DNA of 64,000 nt from Ignavibacteria bacterium (GCA_026417135.1 JAOADV010000001.1:124001-188000); one strand, 5' to 3'. Numbered from the stretch's first letter, positions 37,060 through 46,879 are shown. Numbers and translations are program-made. The notes: generated by a model not told the origin, from the sequence alone.

Positions 37060-38736
37060 ATGAAAGTATTGCTTTTTTTGTTACAAGTATATCTAATTTT
37101 AACTAACTACCAGATATTCGCTTGTACAAATATCTTAGTTACCAAAGGTGCTTCTGTCGATGGTTCTGTTATGATTTCATATAATGCCGACGCTGGTGGT
37201 TTTATGGAACCTTTATACTTTTCACCAGCAAGAAGTTGGGGCGAAAATGATTCAATAGAAATCTACGATTGGGATACACATAAATACCTTGGAAAAATAA
37301 AACAAGTCCCACAAACATTCCAAGTTGTTGGACTCATCAACGAGTACCAAGTTTCGATTGGCGAAACAACATTTGGCGGCAGACCAGAACTTAGAGACAC
37401 AACTGGAATTATGGATTACGGAAGTTTAATGTTCGTTGCTTTGCAAAGAGCTAAAACTGCTCGCGAAGCAATCAAAGTTATGACCTCTCTCGTAGCGGAG
37501 TATGGTTATTATTCAACTGGGGAATCCTTTTCCATAGCAGACCCAAACGAAGTTTGGATAATGGAAATGATTGGTAAAGGTGTTGGCAACAAAGGTGCTG
37601 TTTGGGTTGCCCTACGAATTCCAGACGGGTATATTTGTGCACATGCGAATAAGGCCCGAATACGGGAGTTCCCATTAAACGACCCACAAAATTGTATGTA
37701 TGCTCCCGATGTAATTGATTTTGCAATTAAAAAAGGATACTATAAACTCAACGATGGTCCTTTTTCATTTTCGGATGTTTATGACCCACCTACTCCTGCT
37801 TCATTAATGTTTTGCGAAGGCAGAGTATGGAGTATCTTTCGGCGTGCAGCTCCTTCTCAAAATTTTTCGGATAACTACTGGCGTGCGGTTAAAGGTTCAA
37901 AACCCTATCCACTTTGGATTAAACCCGACAAAAAGCTTAGCGTAAGAGATGTTATTGCTCTTATGAGAGATTATTTCGACGGAACACCATATGATTTACG
38001 AAAAGGGCTCGCAGCTGAACCCTATGGTTGCCCAGTTCGCTGGAAACCCCTTGTTTGGAAAGTCGAAGGAGATACAACAGAATATGCTTGGGAAAGACCA
38101 ATTTCAACTCAGCAAACAGCTTTTACTTTCGTTTCGCAACTTCGCTCTTGGTTGCCAAGACAAATTGGTGGCGTTCACTGGTATGGAGTCGACGATACAT
38201 ACTCAAATGTCTATATTCCAATTTATTGCTCAATCAAAACACCACCAGAATGTTTCCGCGTTGGTAGTATTAGCAACTTTACACTCGAATCTGCTTTTTG
38301 GATTTTCAATTTAGTTTCAAATTGGGCATATACAAAATATTCATATATGTACGAAGATATACGAAAAGTTCAAAAAGAACTCGAAGATAAGTTTTTCGAC
38401 TACCAATCTGCTATCGAAAAAGTTGCTCTCGAATTAAATAAGGAAAGCACCGAAAAAGCAGTGAATTTCCTTACCGACTACTCTATTTCTCAATCTATGC
38501 TTGTAATGCGAAGATGGAGAGAGCTTTGGGAATTCCTCGTTATGAAATATAACGATGGCTATGTAAATGATGTAACAAAAAATTTTGGAAGAACTCCAAA
38601 AGGAGTTGGCTATGGAAATCACTTCTTTAAAATGCTTTTAAAAGAAAGACCCGGTTATTACGATGTCAAATGGAGAGAACACCCAGAGACACACCAAAGA
38701 GAATCTCCATTAAAAGGTGCTCCCGATACTCAATAA
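37060..38736 (+). CDS. C69-family dipeptidase, exported
   Basis: A 558-residue secreted peptidase of the PepD/C69 N-terminal-nucleophile family. Residues 1-21 are a signal peptide and Cys22 follows immediately (FACTNILVTKGASVDGS); after cleavage it becomes the N-terminal nucleophile. The fold-typical GSVMISYNADA segment is present. It is exported, so it probably degrades peptides in the periplasm or outside. It is monocistronic, divergent from the LEA operon, and followed after about 140 bases by gdhA. Because the signal peptide ends at the catalytic cysteine, a lipoprotein reading of the same Cys was considered and rejected, as the lipobox is poor. Confidence 0.85.
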   Translation: MKVLLFLLQVYLILTNYQIFACTNILVTKGASVDGSVMISYNADAGGFMEPLYFSPARSWGENDSIEIYDWDTHKYLGKIKQVPQTFQVVGLINEYQVSIGETTFGGRPELRDTTGIMDYGSLMFVALQRAKTAREAIKVMTSLVAEYGYYSTGESFSIADPNEVWIMEMIGKGVGNKGAVWVALRIPDGYICAHANKARIREFPLNDPQNCMYAPDVIDFAIKKGYYKLNDGPFSFSDVYDPPTPASLMFCEGRVWSIFRRAAPSQNFSDNYWRAVKGSKPYPLWIKPDKKLSVRDVIALMRDYFDGTPYDLRKGLAAEPYGCPVRWKPLVWKVEGDTTEYAWERPISTQQTAFTFVSQLRSWLPRQIGGVHWYGVDDTYSNVYIPIYCSIKTPPECFRVGSISNFTLESAFWIFNLVSNWAYTKYSYMYEDIRKVQKELEDKFFDYQSAIEKVALELNKESTEKAVNFLTDYSISQSMLVMRRWRELWEFLVMKYNDGYVNDVTKNFGRTPKGVGYGNHFFKMLLKERPGYYDVKWREHPETHQRESPLKGAPDTQ

Positions 38737-38833
38737 AAACTCGTTACTTTGATTACACACTTTTTTTACAATTTTTAATTATTAACCATTTAGATGCATT
38801 TTTTCCTTTTCAATTACATAATTTGCATTTTTT

Positions 38834-38848
38834 GGGAATTTAATTCCC
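38834..38848 (+). promoter_or_regulatory. Perfect 15-base palindrome upstream of gdhA
   Basis: GGGAATT-T-AATTCCC, 32 bases before the ATG and just after an ATAATTTGCA sequence that resembles the local -7 box. Its position near the promoter and its symmetry suggest an operator or mRNA 5' hairpin; binding protein unknown. Confidence 0.4.
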
Positions 38849-38880
38849 GGAGTTTTTGTTAAAATAAAGGAGAAAATACA

Positions 38881-40167
38881 ATGTCTGGGCAAGGTTTTAA
38901 TCCATTTCAGATGGCTCAACAGCAATTTGATGCTGTAGCAGAAAAGTTAGGTCTTGAACAAGCAGTCAGAGACTTGCTACGCTGGCCCGAACGCGAATAT
39001 CAATTTAACATACCAATTCGAATGGATGATGGAACATATCGAGTATTTCGTGGGTTTCGCGTACAACATAACGATGCGCGTGGACCAGCCAAAGGTGGAA
39101 TTAGGTTCCATCCACAAGAGACACTCGATACAGTTCGTGCATTAGCTATGTGGATGACTTGGAAAACAGCTGTGGTAGATATACCACTCGGTGGTGGCAA
39201 AGGTGGTGTTGTTTGCGACCCACATAATTTATCTATGAGAGAACAAGAACAAATCTGCCGAGGTTGGGTTCGACAAATTGTTAGGAACATTGGTCCTTAT
39301 CAAGACGTACCTGCTCCCGACGTTATGACAACAAGCCAACATATGATTTGGATGTTAGATGAATACGAAAAAATTACAGGGATAAAAGCGCCCGGAGTCA
39401 TAACCGGTAAGCCAATTGGCTTAGGTGGTTCGCTTGGTCGCACCGAAGCAACTGGATATGGAGTGGTATATACCATTCGAGAGGCATTAAAGTACCTCGG
39501 ACTCGACATTACAAAAACCTCGGCTTCGTTTCAAGGTTTCGGAAATGTTTCGCAATACGCACTTCAACTTTACAATCAACTTGGTGGAACATCAATTGCA
39601 GTTTCTACTTGGAATCACAAAGAACAAAAATCTTTCACATTTAGAAAAAAGAATGGAATTCAATTTGATGAATTAATAACAATCACAAACAAATTTGGCG
39701 AAATAGACAAAGACAAAGCTCAAGAGCTTGGCTACGAAATCCTTCCCGGCAACGCTTGGTTAGAAGAAGAAGTAGATATACTTGTTCCCGCTGCAATTGA
39801 AAATCAAATCAATAAAGATACAGTAAGTTTAATAAAACCAACAGTAAAAATAATTGCCGAAGGCGCCAATGGTCCAACAACCCCCGAAGCGGATGAGGTT
39901 TTAAAAGCGCGTAACATACACGTTATACCCGATTTTCTTGCTAATGCTGGAGGAGTTACTTGCTCCTATTTCGAGCAAGTACAATCAAATACTAATTATT
40001 ATTGGACAAAAGAAGAAGTATTGAGCAAGCTCGACCAGAAAATGACAAGCGCCTACTTATCTGTTCTCGAGCTAGCTAACAAAGAGGGCGTATATATGCG
40101 CGACGCAGCGTATATGATTTCAATTTCAAGAGTTTCCGAAGCTGTCAAACTTCGTGGCTGGGTTTAA
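38881..40167 (+). CDS. gdhA: Glutamate dehydrogenase (Glu/Leu/Phe/Val dehydrogenase family)
   Basis: A 428-residue enzyme interconverting glutamate and 2-oxoglutarate plus ammonia. The substrate-binding and catalytic region RGPAKGGIRFHP contains the family lysine, and IPLGGGKGGVV the second lysine. QGFGNVSQYAL is the dinucleotide-binding loop and AEGANGPTTPEAD is conserved. Length and sequence fit the hexameric, probably NAD-dependent class; coenzyme use is not proven. A GGAG ribosome-binding site precedes the ATG. A strong hairpin follows the stop. Confidence 0.94.
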   Translation: MSGQGFNPFQMAQQQFDAVAEKLGLEQAVRDLLRWPEREYQFNIPIRMDDGTYRVFRGFRVQHNDARGPAKGGIRFHPQETLDTVRALAMWMTWKTAVVDIPLGGGKGGVVCDPHNLSMREQEQICRGWVRQIVRNIGPYQDVPAPDVMTTSQHMIWMLDEYEKITGIKAPGVITGKPIGLGGSLGRTEATGYGVVYTIREALKYLGLDITKTSASFQGFGNVSQYALQLYNQLGGTSIAVSTWNHKEQKSFTFRKKNGIQFDELITITNKFGEIDKDKAQELGYEILPGNAWLEEEVDILVPAAIENQINKDTVSLIKPTVKIIAEGANGPTTPEADEVLKARNIHVIPDFLANAGGVTCSYFEQVQSNTNYYWTKEEVLSKLDQKMTSAYLSVLELANKEGVYMRDAAYMISISRVSEAVKLRGWV

Positions 40168-40185
40168 AAAATAAAATTAAACAAC

Positions 40186-40217
40186 AAAGAACAAGGGGCT
40201 TAAACCCTTTGTTCTTT
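40186..40217. terminator. Bidirectional terminator between gdhA and rpoZ
   Basis: A 13-bp stem (40186-40198 with 40205-40217, one G-U pair) and a 6-base loop, with A/T ends on both sides. Lies between convergent genes. Confidence 0.85.
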
Positions 40218-40261
40218 ATTTCTGTTTTTCGAATATAAAGTAAAATTTGCTAAGAAAGGTC

Positions 40262-40567
40262 TTAATTCTTATCTTGGGGAATTTCGTATTTGATTTTATC
40301 CTCGTACATCTCCAACATTGCAAGTATGGTTGGTTTAGGGATATTGTCGAACTCCCGGCTTATTGCAAGTTGGTCGAAATTTGGTTCATCTGTGTCAACA
40401 GAACTTTGAACTTCGGCAAGCCGTTCGGTAAGTTCTTGTCGAAGCTCGTCGTTTATTTGTCGGGCTCGCTTTCCCATAGCAACAATAGATTCGTATAATA
40501 CTCCCTTTTCTGTTTCTTTCATTCGAACTAAAATTGGATTAATATTAACTTTTTGCTTCATATTCAT
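40262..40567 (-). CDS. rpoZ: RNA polymerase omega subunit
   Basis: A 101-residue protein with the omega/Rpb6 core YESIVAMGKRARQINDELRQEL (shown here only to position 25-46), which folds around the beta' C-terminus. The acidic C-terminal half is typical of the Bacteroidota form. It starts at ATG 40567 (Met3 is an alternative) and has its own -7 box. Convergent with gdhA and divergent from pdxB. Confidence 0.88.
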   Translation of the reverse strand: MNMKQKVNINPILVRMKETEKGVLYESIVAMGKRARQINDELRQELTERLAEVQSSVDTDEPNFDQLAISREFDNIPKPTILAMLEMYEDKIKYEIPQDKN

Positions 40568-40587
40568 TTTTGACTTTTTATAGATTA

Positions 40588-40595
40588 CAAAATTA
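40588..40595 (-). promoter_or_regulatory. -7 box of rpoZ
   Basis: TAATTTTG followed by TA on the minus strand, 20 bases before ATG 40567. Confidence 0.55.
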
Positions 40596-40637
40596 TGAAA
40601 AAAATTAATTTTATAAATTAAATAATATAAATTCTGT

Positions 40638-41735
40638 ATGATAATATTTATTGATAATCAAATTTATCTACTAGATGAAATTTTATCGGGAGTTGGTCGA
40701 GTATATTCTTTCGAAGGTAGAAAATTAACTAATAAAGAATTAAAAGAAAAGCGGTGCGAGTTTCTGTTTGTAAGGTCGACAACAAAAGTAAATCAAATAT
40801 TACTCGAAGAAACAAGTGTTCGTTTTGTGGGAACTGCAACATCTGGTATCGACCATATCGATACCGATTATTTAAAAAAAAGAAACATAGCTTTTGCTGA
40901 AGCAAAAGGTTGTAATGCGAATTCTGTCGCCGAATATGTTATTTATTCAATACTCAGTTGGTTAAAAACCAATAACCTACAGCTTTCCGAGCAAACAATT
41001 GGAATAATAGGATTCGGAAATATTGGTACCCTTGTTGCAAAATATTCGTATCTTTTAGGACTTAAAATTTTAGTAAATGACCCGCCGCTTTTAGAAAAAA
41101 TGCAAGAATCATCAACTAATCCATTTCCTAATTATACAAACTACTGTGAGCTCGAAAAACTACTTTCAGAAGCAACTATTATTACAAACCACGTCCCACT
41201 CACTGAAACTGGTAAATACCCAACAAAAAATTTGCTTAACAAGGAGAATCTAAAACTTTTGCAAAACAACGCACTTTTTATCCATACTTCGCGTGGAGGT
41301 GTTGTCGACGAAGACGTTCTTTTAGAAATGAAAAGAGAGAAAAAATTAACTCTTGTCGTAGATGTGTGGAAAAACGAACCATTTATAAATTGTAAATTAC
41401 TCGAAAGTTCGTATATTGCAACCCCGCATATCGCTGGATATTCTTACGATGGAAAGATTCGGGGTACTAAACTTATGGTCGATGCATTTAACAAATTTAC
41501 TGGACTTTCAATACGGTCAAATTTATTGGAAAATGAACTGAATTCATATAAACCTCTGCAAGAAATATATTACAAAAAGCCACAATTAATTTTCGAGAAA
41601 TTAAATGAAAGCAGAAAAATTATGGAAGATTTCGAGCAATTTAAAAAAATCCTAAAAATAAAAAACGAAATCGAACGAGGTAAATATTTCGATTTTTTAA
41701 GAATTAACTACCCCATTCGAAGAGAAATTCTATAA
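40638..41735 (+). CDS. pdxB: Erythronate-4-phosphate dehydrogenase
   Basis: A 365-residue D-2-hydroxyacid dehydrogenase of the PdxB type, acting in the DXP-dependent route to pyridoxal phosphate. The NAD-binding motif is GIIGFGNIG (about 121-129). Catalytic residues fall in HTSRGGVVDEDVL (Arg), VDVWKNEP (Glu) and TPHIAGYSYDGK (His). FVGTATSGIDHID near the N-terminus is characteristic of PdxB. It lies four bases before folC, forming a two-gene cofactor-biosynthesis operon. Other hydroxyacid dehydrogenases are less likely given the SGIDHID and AGYS motifs. Confidence 0.88.
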   Translation: MIIFIDNQIYLLDEILSGVGRVYSFEGRKLTNKELKEKRCEFLFVRSTTKVNQILLEETSVRFVGTATSGIDHIDTDYLKKRNIAFAEAKGCNANSVAEYVIYSILSWLKTNNLQLSEQTIGIIGFGNIGTLVAKYSYLLGLKILVNDPPLLEKMQESSTNPFPNYTNYCELEKLLSEATIITNHVPLTETGKYPTKNLLNKENLKLLQNNALFIHTSRGGVVDEDVLLEMKREKKLTLVVDVWKNEPFINCKLLESSYIATPHIAGYSYDGKIRGTKLMVDAFNKFTGLSIRSNLLENELNSYKPLQEIYYKKPQLIFEKLNESRKIMEDFEQFKKILKIKNEIERGKYFDFLRINYPIRREIL

Positions 41736-41739
41736 TATT

Positions 41740-43077
41740 ATGAACAAGGAATTACTCGACAAATTATTTTCACTTCGCCGATTCGGTATAAAACCGGGAC
41801 TTGAAAGAATCAAACACCTTGTCGAGACGACAGGAAGTCCTCACAAAAAAATTAGGGCTATACATATTGCAGGTACAAACGGGAAAGGGAGCACAGCTGG
41901 ACTTATCGCTTCGATACTTATGGAAGGTGGCTACAAAGTCGGACTTTATACTTCACCACATTTCTATTCCTTTAACGAAAGAATAAAAATTAATGGAGAA
42001 AACATTAGCGACGATGAACTAACACCTTTGCTACAAAAATACATTGCATTAGGAATTGGTATAAACGCAACCTTTTTCGAAATAACAACAGCAATTGCTT
42101 TCGAATACTTTGCCAACTCGAATACAGATGTTGTTGTGATTGAAACTGGAATGGGAGGTCGTTATGATGCTACAAATATAATCGACCCTCTTCTTTCAAT
42201 AATAACAAAAATAGATTTCGACCACGAAAAGTTTCTTGGAACAACAATAAAGGAAATTACAGTAGAAAAGGCAGGAATTATAAAACCGGGAAAGCCAGCA
42301 ATAATTTCACACAATACAGAAGAAGTTTACGAAACTATCATTGAAGAAAAAGGAGACGTCGCTCGGCTCATTTTTGCCGAAATGGTTGCAAAGATTGAAA
42401 GAATTGATATAAACCCAGATAAAATGGTAATTGATTGCCATACGCCAAAAGAATCATATAATTCCTTGGTAACTCCTTTAATTGGGAAACAGCAAGCAGA
42501 AAATCTTGTAACTTCAATTCTTGCCGTCGAAACTTTGTTCGACCTTTTCCCAATTTCAAAAGAATGTATTTATTATGGAATTAACAGGGTGCGCCAAAAT
42601 TCAGGTTTATTTGGAAGATTTGAACTGTTAAAGACAGAGCCACCGTTAGTTATTGATGTCGCTCATAATCCTAATTCTATCAAAAATGTAGTAAATCTTA
42701 TTGAAGAATTATTTCCAAATTCCTCTTGGTCGGTGGTTTTCGCGGTTATGGCAGATAAGAACTATATAGAAATGCTTAAAGACTTGCAACGCATAACTAA
42801 AACTTTCCTCTTGCCAAATTTAAAGTATGAAAGAGCAGAAAGTAACAAAACCTTATCGGATGTGATTTGCAAATTGAACGAAGAAAATCGAAGTCAGAAA
42901 GAACCCACCGTTGTCTATACTTTTGACAATCCCATTGATGCTTTACAAACTGCATTATCGAAGGAAGAACCAATCTTTATAACAGGTTCGTTTTATCTAA
43001 TAAATGAACTCACACCTTTTTTGATTAACAATCTTGGTTGGAAATACAAGATGAATTCAGATAGGTTGGTAATTTAA
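41740..43077 (+). CDS. folC: Folylpolyglutamate / dihydrofolate synthase
   Basis: A 445-residue Mur-ligase-family enzyme that adds glutamate to dihydropteroate or tetrahydrofolate. The ATP-binding loop is GTNGKGSTAGLIA (about 45-57), and the TSPHFYSFNERIKING segment and the VVIETGMGGRYDATN motif are conserved. DVAHNPNSIKNV (about 304-315) is the C-domain signature. Length is normal. It follows pdxB directly. Confidence 0.95.
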   Translation: MNKELLDKLFSLRRFGIKPGLERIKHLVETTGSPHKKIRAIHIAGTNGKGSTAGLIASILMEGGYKVGLYTSPHFYSFNERIKINGENISDDELTPLLQKYIALGIGINATFFEITTAIAFEYFANSNTDVVVIETGMGGRYDATNIIDPLLSIITKIDFDHEKFLGTTIKEITVEKAGIIKPGKPAIISHNTEEVYETIIEEKGDVARLIFAEMVAKIERIDINPDKMVIDCHTPKESYNSLVTPLIGKQQAENLVTSILAVETLFDLFPISKECIYYGINRVRQNSGLFGRFELLKTEPPLVIDVAHNPNSIKNVVNLIEELFPNSSWSVVFAVMADKNYIEMLKDLQRITKTFLLPNLKYERAESNKTLSDVICKLNEENRSQKEPTVVYTFDNPIDALQTALSKEEPIFITGSFYLINELTPFLINNLGWKYKMNSDRLVI

Positions 43078-43172
43078 AAGATATTGAGGATTGTAATTTT
43101 ACCCTATTTATGGAAAAAGATTGACAAAACAAATGTTGTTAAATTCTTAAATTTGGTTTTTTTCAACTTTAT

Positions 43173-44348
43173 ATGTTTGAATTAATCGATGTAGAGAAAA
43201 ACTGCTTTGTCCAAGTTTATAAAAGATTTCCTTTTGTTGTCAGTCGAGCCGAAGGAGCAAGAATTTACGACACAAATGGAAATTCTTATTTAGATTTCCT
43301 AAGTGGATTAGCGGTAAATATCTTAGGGCACTCCCACCCTATTGTCATTGCAGCTATTGAAAAACAAGCAAAAAGGTATCTGCACCTATCAAACTTTTTT
43401 TATCAAGACATCCAGATTTTATATGCTGAAAAAATTCTAAAAATTGCGAGATACGACAAAATCTTTTTTGTAAACACTGGTGCCGAAGGAATCGAAAATG
43501 CTTTGAAAGCAGTTAGACTTTGGGGTAACAAAAGAAAGAAAAAAAACGTTATAGCTTTTGGCAATTCATTTCACGGACGGACCTATGGTTGCCTCTCGTT
43601 GATGAACAAACCACTTTACAAAAACGGGATGGAACCTTTCTTACCCAACATTACGATTTTACCTTTTAACGATATTGAAAGCTTGGTAAACCATATCGAT
43701 GAGCAAGTCGCTGGTATTTTTCTCGAAAGTATTCTTGGCGAAGGTGGATTAGATACTATCTCGCAAAAGTTTGCCGATACTTTAATGGATTTAAAAGAAA
43801 AGTACGACTTCTTGATTGTAGCAGACGAAATTCAATCTGGCTTGTTTCGTACAGGTTCATTCTTCGCTTTCGACCACTTCGGCATTAAACCAGATATTGT
43901 AGCCTTAGCAAAAGGTTTAGGAGGTGGTCTGCCATTAGGGGCTGTGTTGTTTTCGGAAAGATTTTCAGATTTTTTCAATAAGGGAACGCTGGGAACTACT
44001 TTCGGCGGGAATCCCTTGTCTTGTGCTGCTGGTTTTGCCACTTTAGATTTTATTCATCCAAATTTATTACCACATATTAATTATATATCTTCGTACTTAG
44101 ATGGTAAATTAAAAGAGCTGCAAAGCAAGTTTAGTGATTCCATCGTATCTTTGAAGGGGTTAGGTCTGATGAGAGGTATTTCTCTAAAATTCGACGCATC
44201 CATACTTGTCGATAAACTTTTCGAGCAAAAGATTATTTCTAATGCAACTTCTTCGAATGTTTTAAGAATTTTACCACCTTTCATAATAAACAAAGCTGAG
44301 GTCGATGAATTTATCGAAGGAATTAAAAATGCTTTGGAAAATATTTAG
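43173..44348 (+). CDS. argD: Acetylornithine aminotransferase-like class III aminotransferase
   Basis: A 391-residue PLP enzyme. The PLP-binding lysine is Lys247 (ALAKGLGGGLPLGA), preceded by Asp218 (IVADEIQSGLFRTG). FVNTGAEGIENALKAVR and FHGRTYGCLS are the cofactor phosphate-binding regions. The sequence fits acetylornithine or succinyl-diaminopimelate aminotransferases best. No other arginine gene is in the window. Its 3' end overlaps the SUMF1-domain lipoprotein gene by 20 bases, so the two are coupled. Confidence 0.88.
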   Translation: MFELIDVEKNCFVQVYKRFPFVVSRAEGARIYDTNGNSYLDFLSGLAVNILGHSHPIVIAAIEKQAKRYLHLSNFFYQDIQILYAEKILKIARYDKIFFVNTGAEGIENALKAVRLWGNKRKKKNVIAFGNSFHGRTYGCLSLMNKPLYKNGMEPFLPNITILPFNDIESLVNHIDEQVAGIFLESILGEGGLDTISQKFADTLMDLKEKYDFLIVADEIQSGLFRTGSFFAFDHFGIKPDIVALAKGLGGGLPLGAVLFSERFSDFFNKGTLGTTFGGNPLSCAAGFATLDFIHPNLLPHINYISSYLDGKLKELQSKFSDSIVSLKGLGLMRGISLKFDASILVDKLFEQKIISNATSSNVLRILPPFIINKAEVDEFIEGIKNALENI

Positions 44349-45390
44349 ACTAAATACAACTTTTCTTTTAATCTTTTTATTGACATACTGCACAAAAAAC
44401 ATTACCCCTACTGAAACACTCGGACCAGTCAAAATAGAAAAAATCACACCAGAAATAATTCATCCTTTCGATATAATTACTATTTACGGTAGCAGCTTTG
44501 GAATAAAAAGCGATTCTACCTTCTTACTTCTTGATAGTTTGAAAATACCATCTCTTTCTTGCATTAAATGGAACAATAGCTTTATACAGCTCCGGGCAGA
44601 GAAAAACTTTAAGAAAGGAAATTTGAGAGTCGTCAACGGAAGTGATACATCAAAACCTTATGTTTTCCAATTTTACTCATACCCAAAAATCGAATTTGTA
44701 AATATTCCATCTGGGACCTTTTATATGGGTTCAAATACTGGGCTCGGATACGAACAGCCAGTACACAAAGTAACTATAACTTACAATTTTCTAATTTCTA
44801 TACACGAAATAACTCAAAAACAATGGCTTACAGTTATGGATACAAACCCAAGCCCTTTTGTTGGACTGAACTTGCCCGTTTCTAATGTTGATTGGTTCGA
44901 TGCAATTTTATTTTGCAATAAGTTATCTAAAATTCGAGGCTTAGATACTTGTTACATAATTCTCGACTCAAATACTGTCGTTTTCGATACTATTGCAAAG
45001 GGCTTTCGACTCCCAACAGAAGCGGAATGGGAATATGCTTGCCGTGCTGGAACAACTGGCGACTTTTCTGGTACTGGAAATCCTTACGATATGGGATGGT
45101 TCGATGTCAACTCGGGTATGAAACCTCACCCAGTTGGACAGAAGCAAGCAAATAATTGGGGTATTTACGATATGCACGGAAATGTATGGGAATGGTGTTG
45201 GGATTGGTTCGACCCATTTTACTACGAAAAGTCTCCGAGCGTCAACCCTCGTGGTCCGAATGATGGAATGAATAGAGTTGTCCGTGGTGGCTCCTGGCAA
45301 AGAGGTACAATTTTCGGTAGAAGCAGCAGTCGTCAATTCCCAGAAGACCAAAAACTAAACTTTGGATTTAGAATCGTGCGAACTATTTAA
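44329..45390 (+). CDS. SUMF1 (formylglycine-generating-enzyme fold) lipoprotein with IPT/TIG-like domain
   Basis: A 353-residue lipoprotein. ATG 44329 is preferred because GAAGGA lies about eight bases upstream; ATG 44305 lacks this. The signal peptide ends in LLTYC. An IPT/TIG-like domain follows (about 35-115, KITPEIIHPFDIITIYGSS). The SUMF1 domain occupies 118-353 with the hallmark motifs IPSGTFYMGS, RLPTEAEWEYACRAG, MHGNVWEWCWDW and VVRGGSW. The two copper-binding cysteines of true formylglycine-generating enzymes are absent (WQRGTIFGRSSSR), so it is unlikely to oxidise sulfatases. Such domains also occur in ergothioneine-type enzymes and in structural lipoproteins (GldK/PorK-like). GldJ/GldK of T9SS have the same fold, so a gliding or T9SS role is possible but unproven. 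Confidence 0.82.
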   Translation: MLWKIFRLNTTFLLIFLLTYCTKNITPTETLGPVKIEKITPEIIHPFDIITIYGSSFGIKSDSTFLLLDSLKIPSLSCIKWNNSFIQLRAEKNFKKGNLRVVNGSDTSKPYVFQFYSYPKIEFVNIPSGTFYMGSNTGLGYEQPVHKVTITYNFLISIHEITQKQWLTVMDTNPSPFVGLNLPVSNVDWFDAILFCNKLSKIRGLDTCYIILDSNTVVFDTIAKGFRLPTEAEWEYACRAGTTGDFSGTGNPYDMGWFDVNSGMKPHPVGQKQANNWGIYDMHGNVWEWCWDWFDPFYYEKSPSVNPRGPNDGMNRVVRGGSWQRGTIFGRSSSRQFPEDQKLNFGFRIVRTI

Positions 45391-45431
45391 ATTATTTCAC
45401 CTAAAACTTTTATTCTTTATTTTCGCATAAC

Positions 45432-45467
45432 TTTTAGAGCTTTCGTATCAAGTAGAAAGCTCTAAAA
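45432..45467. terminator. Hairpin between convergent SUMF1 and SPT-like genes
   Basis: A perfect 13-bp stem (TTTTAGAGCTTTC at 45432-45444, GAAAGCTCTAAAA at 45455-45467) with a 10-base loop. The T and A runs are inside the stem, so strength is uncertain. The rest of 45391-45655 shows no gene. Confidence 0.6.
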
Positions 45468-45655
45468 CACTATAGGAAAATTGAAAAAAATTGTTTTTTT
45501 TCTTTTCGAGATTTTTCAGATAAGGTTATGTTCCAAATAAAGGTAAATTCAAAAAAATAATTTGAAGGCTTAAAATTTATAAAAGGGTAATTAATCGAAT
45601 ACGAAGTCAAATTACCAAAATTTAAAGAATTTTATTAAAAGTCAAATAAACAAAA

Positions 45656-46879
45656 TTAAATTATACCAAGTTCCTTGCCTACTTTAGCAAAAACTTCTAA
45701 AATTTTCTCAAGGTGTTCATCTTCGTGAGTGGCCATATAAGATGTTCTCATCATACTCATATTTGGTGGAACACCAGGAGGTATGAAAGCATTGACAAAA
45801 ACCCCATTGTCGAAAAGCTTACGCCAGAAAATAAATGCCTTTTCAACATCACCTACAATAACTGGAACAATAGCGGATTCATTCTCAACGATATTAAATC
45901 CCAAATCTTTAAAACCTTTCCTCATTTTGTCAGCATTCTTCCGAAGTTTTTCCACAAGTTCGGGGCACTCTTCGAGTATATCGAGTGCAGCAAGAGCAGC
46001 AGCACAAGACGCAGGAGTTGGACTTGCACTGAAAATAATCGCTGGAGAATGATGTTTCAGATAATTAACAACTCTTTCTGGTCCACAAACAAAACCACCA
46101 AGAGCAGCAAATGTTTTAGAAAAAGTTGACATTGTCAAGTCTGTATCTTCAACACAGTTCCAATAATGAGCAGTTCCTTTGCCTCCGGGACCTATAACGC
46201 CAATGGCGTGAGCATCGTCAACAAGAACCCGTGCATTATATTTTTTTGCAATCTCGAGAAGAGGTGGAAGTTCAACAACTTCACCAGTTACAGAGAAGAC
46301 ACCATCTGTAACCACAAGTTTATTTACGTCCTCTGGTAAAGAAGAAAGAACACGGTCTAAATCCTCGAAGTCGCTATGACGATATCTTAAAAATTCAGCA
46401 TATCCACCTTTTGCAAGAAGACAGCCAGCAACAATACTCGCGTGATTTTCCTTGTCGGATATTACATAATCACCCTTTTGAACCAAGGTTGAAATGACCC
46501 CCAAATTAGTTTGGAATCCAGTAGAAAACAAAAGGCAAGCCTCGTAATTTAGGAATTTAGCAAGACGCTCTTCCAATTGAATATGTAAATCCAAAGTTCC
46601 AGTGAGATAGCGGGAACCCGAACAACCAGTCCCATATTTTTGAATTGCTTTTATTGCCGCTTCTTTCACTTTTGGGTGGGCTGTCAGTCCAAGATAATTA
46701 TTCGAACCCGCCATAATAATTTTTCGACCATCGATTTGAACCACGGGACCTTCATTTTCTTCTATTGGGTGAAAATAAGGATAAAGGCCCATTCTTTTCA
46801 CTTCGTCGGCGCGAGTAAATGCGTAGCACTTATAGAAAAGGTCGTTTTCTTTTAGCTTTGTAGATAAATTAATTTCCAT
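45656..46879 (-). CDS. Serine-palmitoyltransferase-like alpha-oxoamine synthase
   Basis: A 407-residue PLP enzyme of the KBL/BioF/SPT family, which condenses an acyl-CoA with an amino acid. The PLP lysine is Lys255 ([12 protein letters not shown]), with His224 in [10 protein letters not shown] and His146 in ENHASIV. The N-terminal [10 protein letters not shown] and [10 protein letters not shown] segments match bacterial serine palmitoyltransferase-like proteins of Bacteroidota, which start sphingolipid synthesis. BioF would normally lack this N-terminal extension. No other sphingolipid gene is visible, so function is provisional. It lies 44 bases downstream of lepB on the same strand. Confidence 0.78.
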   Translation of the reverse strand: MEINLSTKLKENDLFYKCYAFTRADEVKRMGLYPYFHPIEENEGPVVQIDGRKIIMAGSNNYLGLTAHPKVKEAAIKAIQKYGTGCSGSRYLTGTLDLHIQLEERLAKFLNYEACLLFSTGFQTNLGVISTLVQKGDYVISDKENHASIVAGCLLAKGGYAEFLRYRHSDFEDLDRVLSSLPEDVNKLVVTDGVFSVTGEVVELPPLLEIAKKYNARVLVDDAHAIGVIGPGGKGTAHYWNCVEDTDLTMSTFSKTFAALGGFVCGPERVVNYLKHHSPAIIFSASPTPASCAAALAALDILEECPELVEKLRKNADKMRKGFKDLGFNIVENESAIVPVIVGDVEKAFIFWRKLFDNGVFVNAFIPPGVPPNMSMMRTSYMATHEDEHLEKILEVFAKVGKELGII

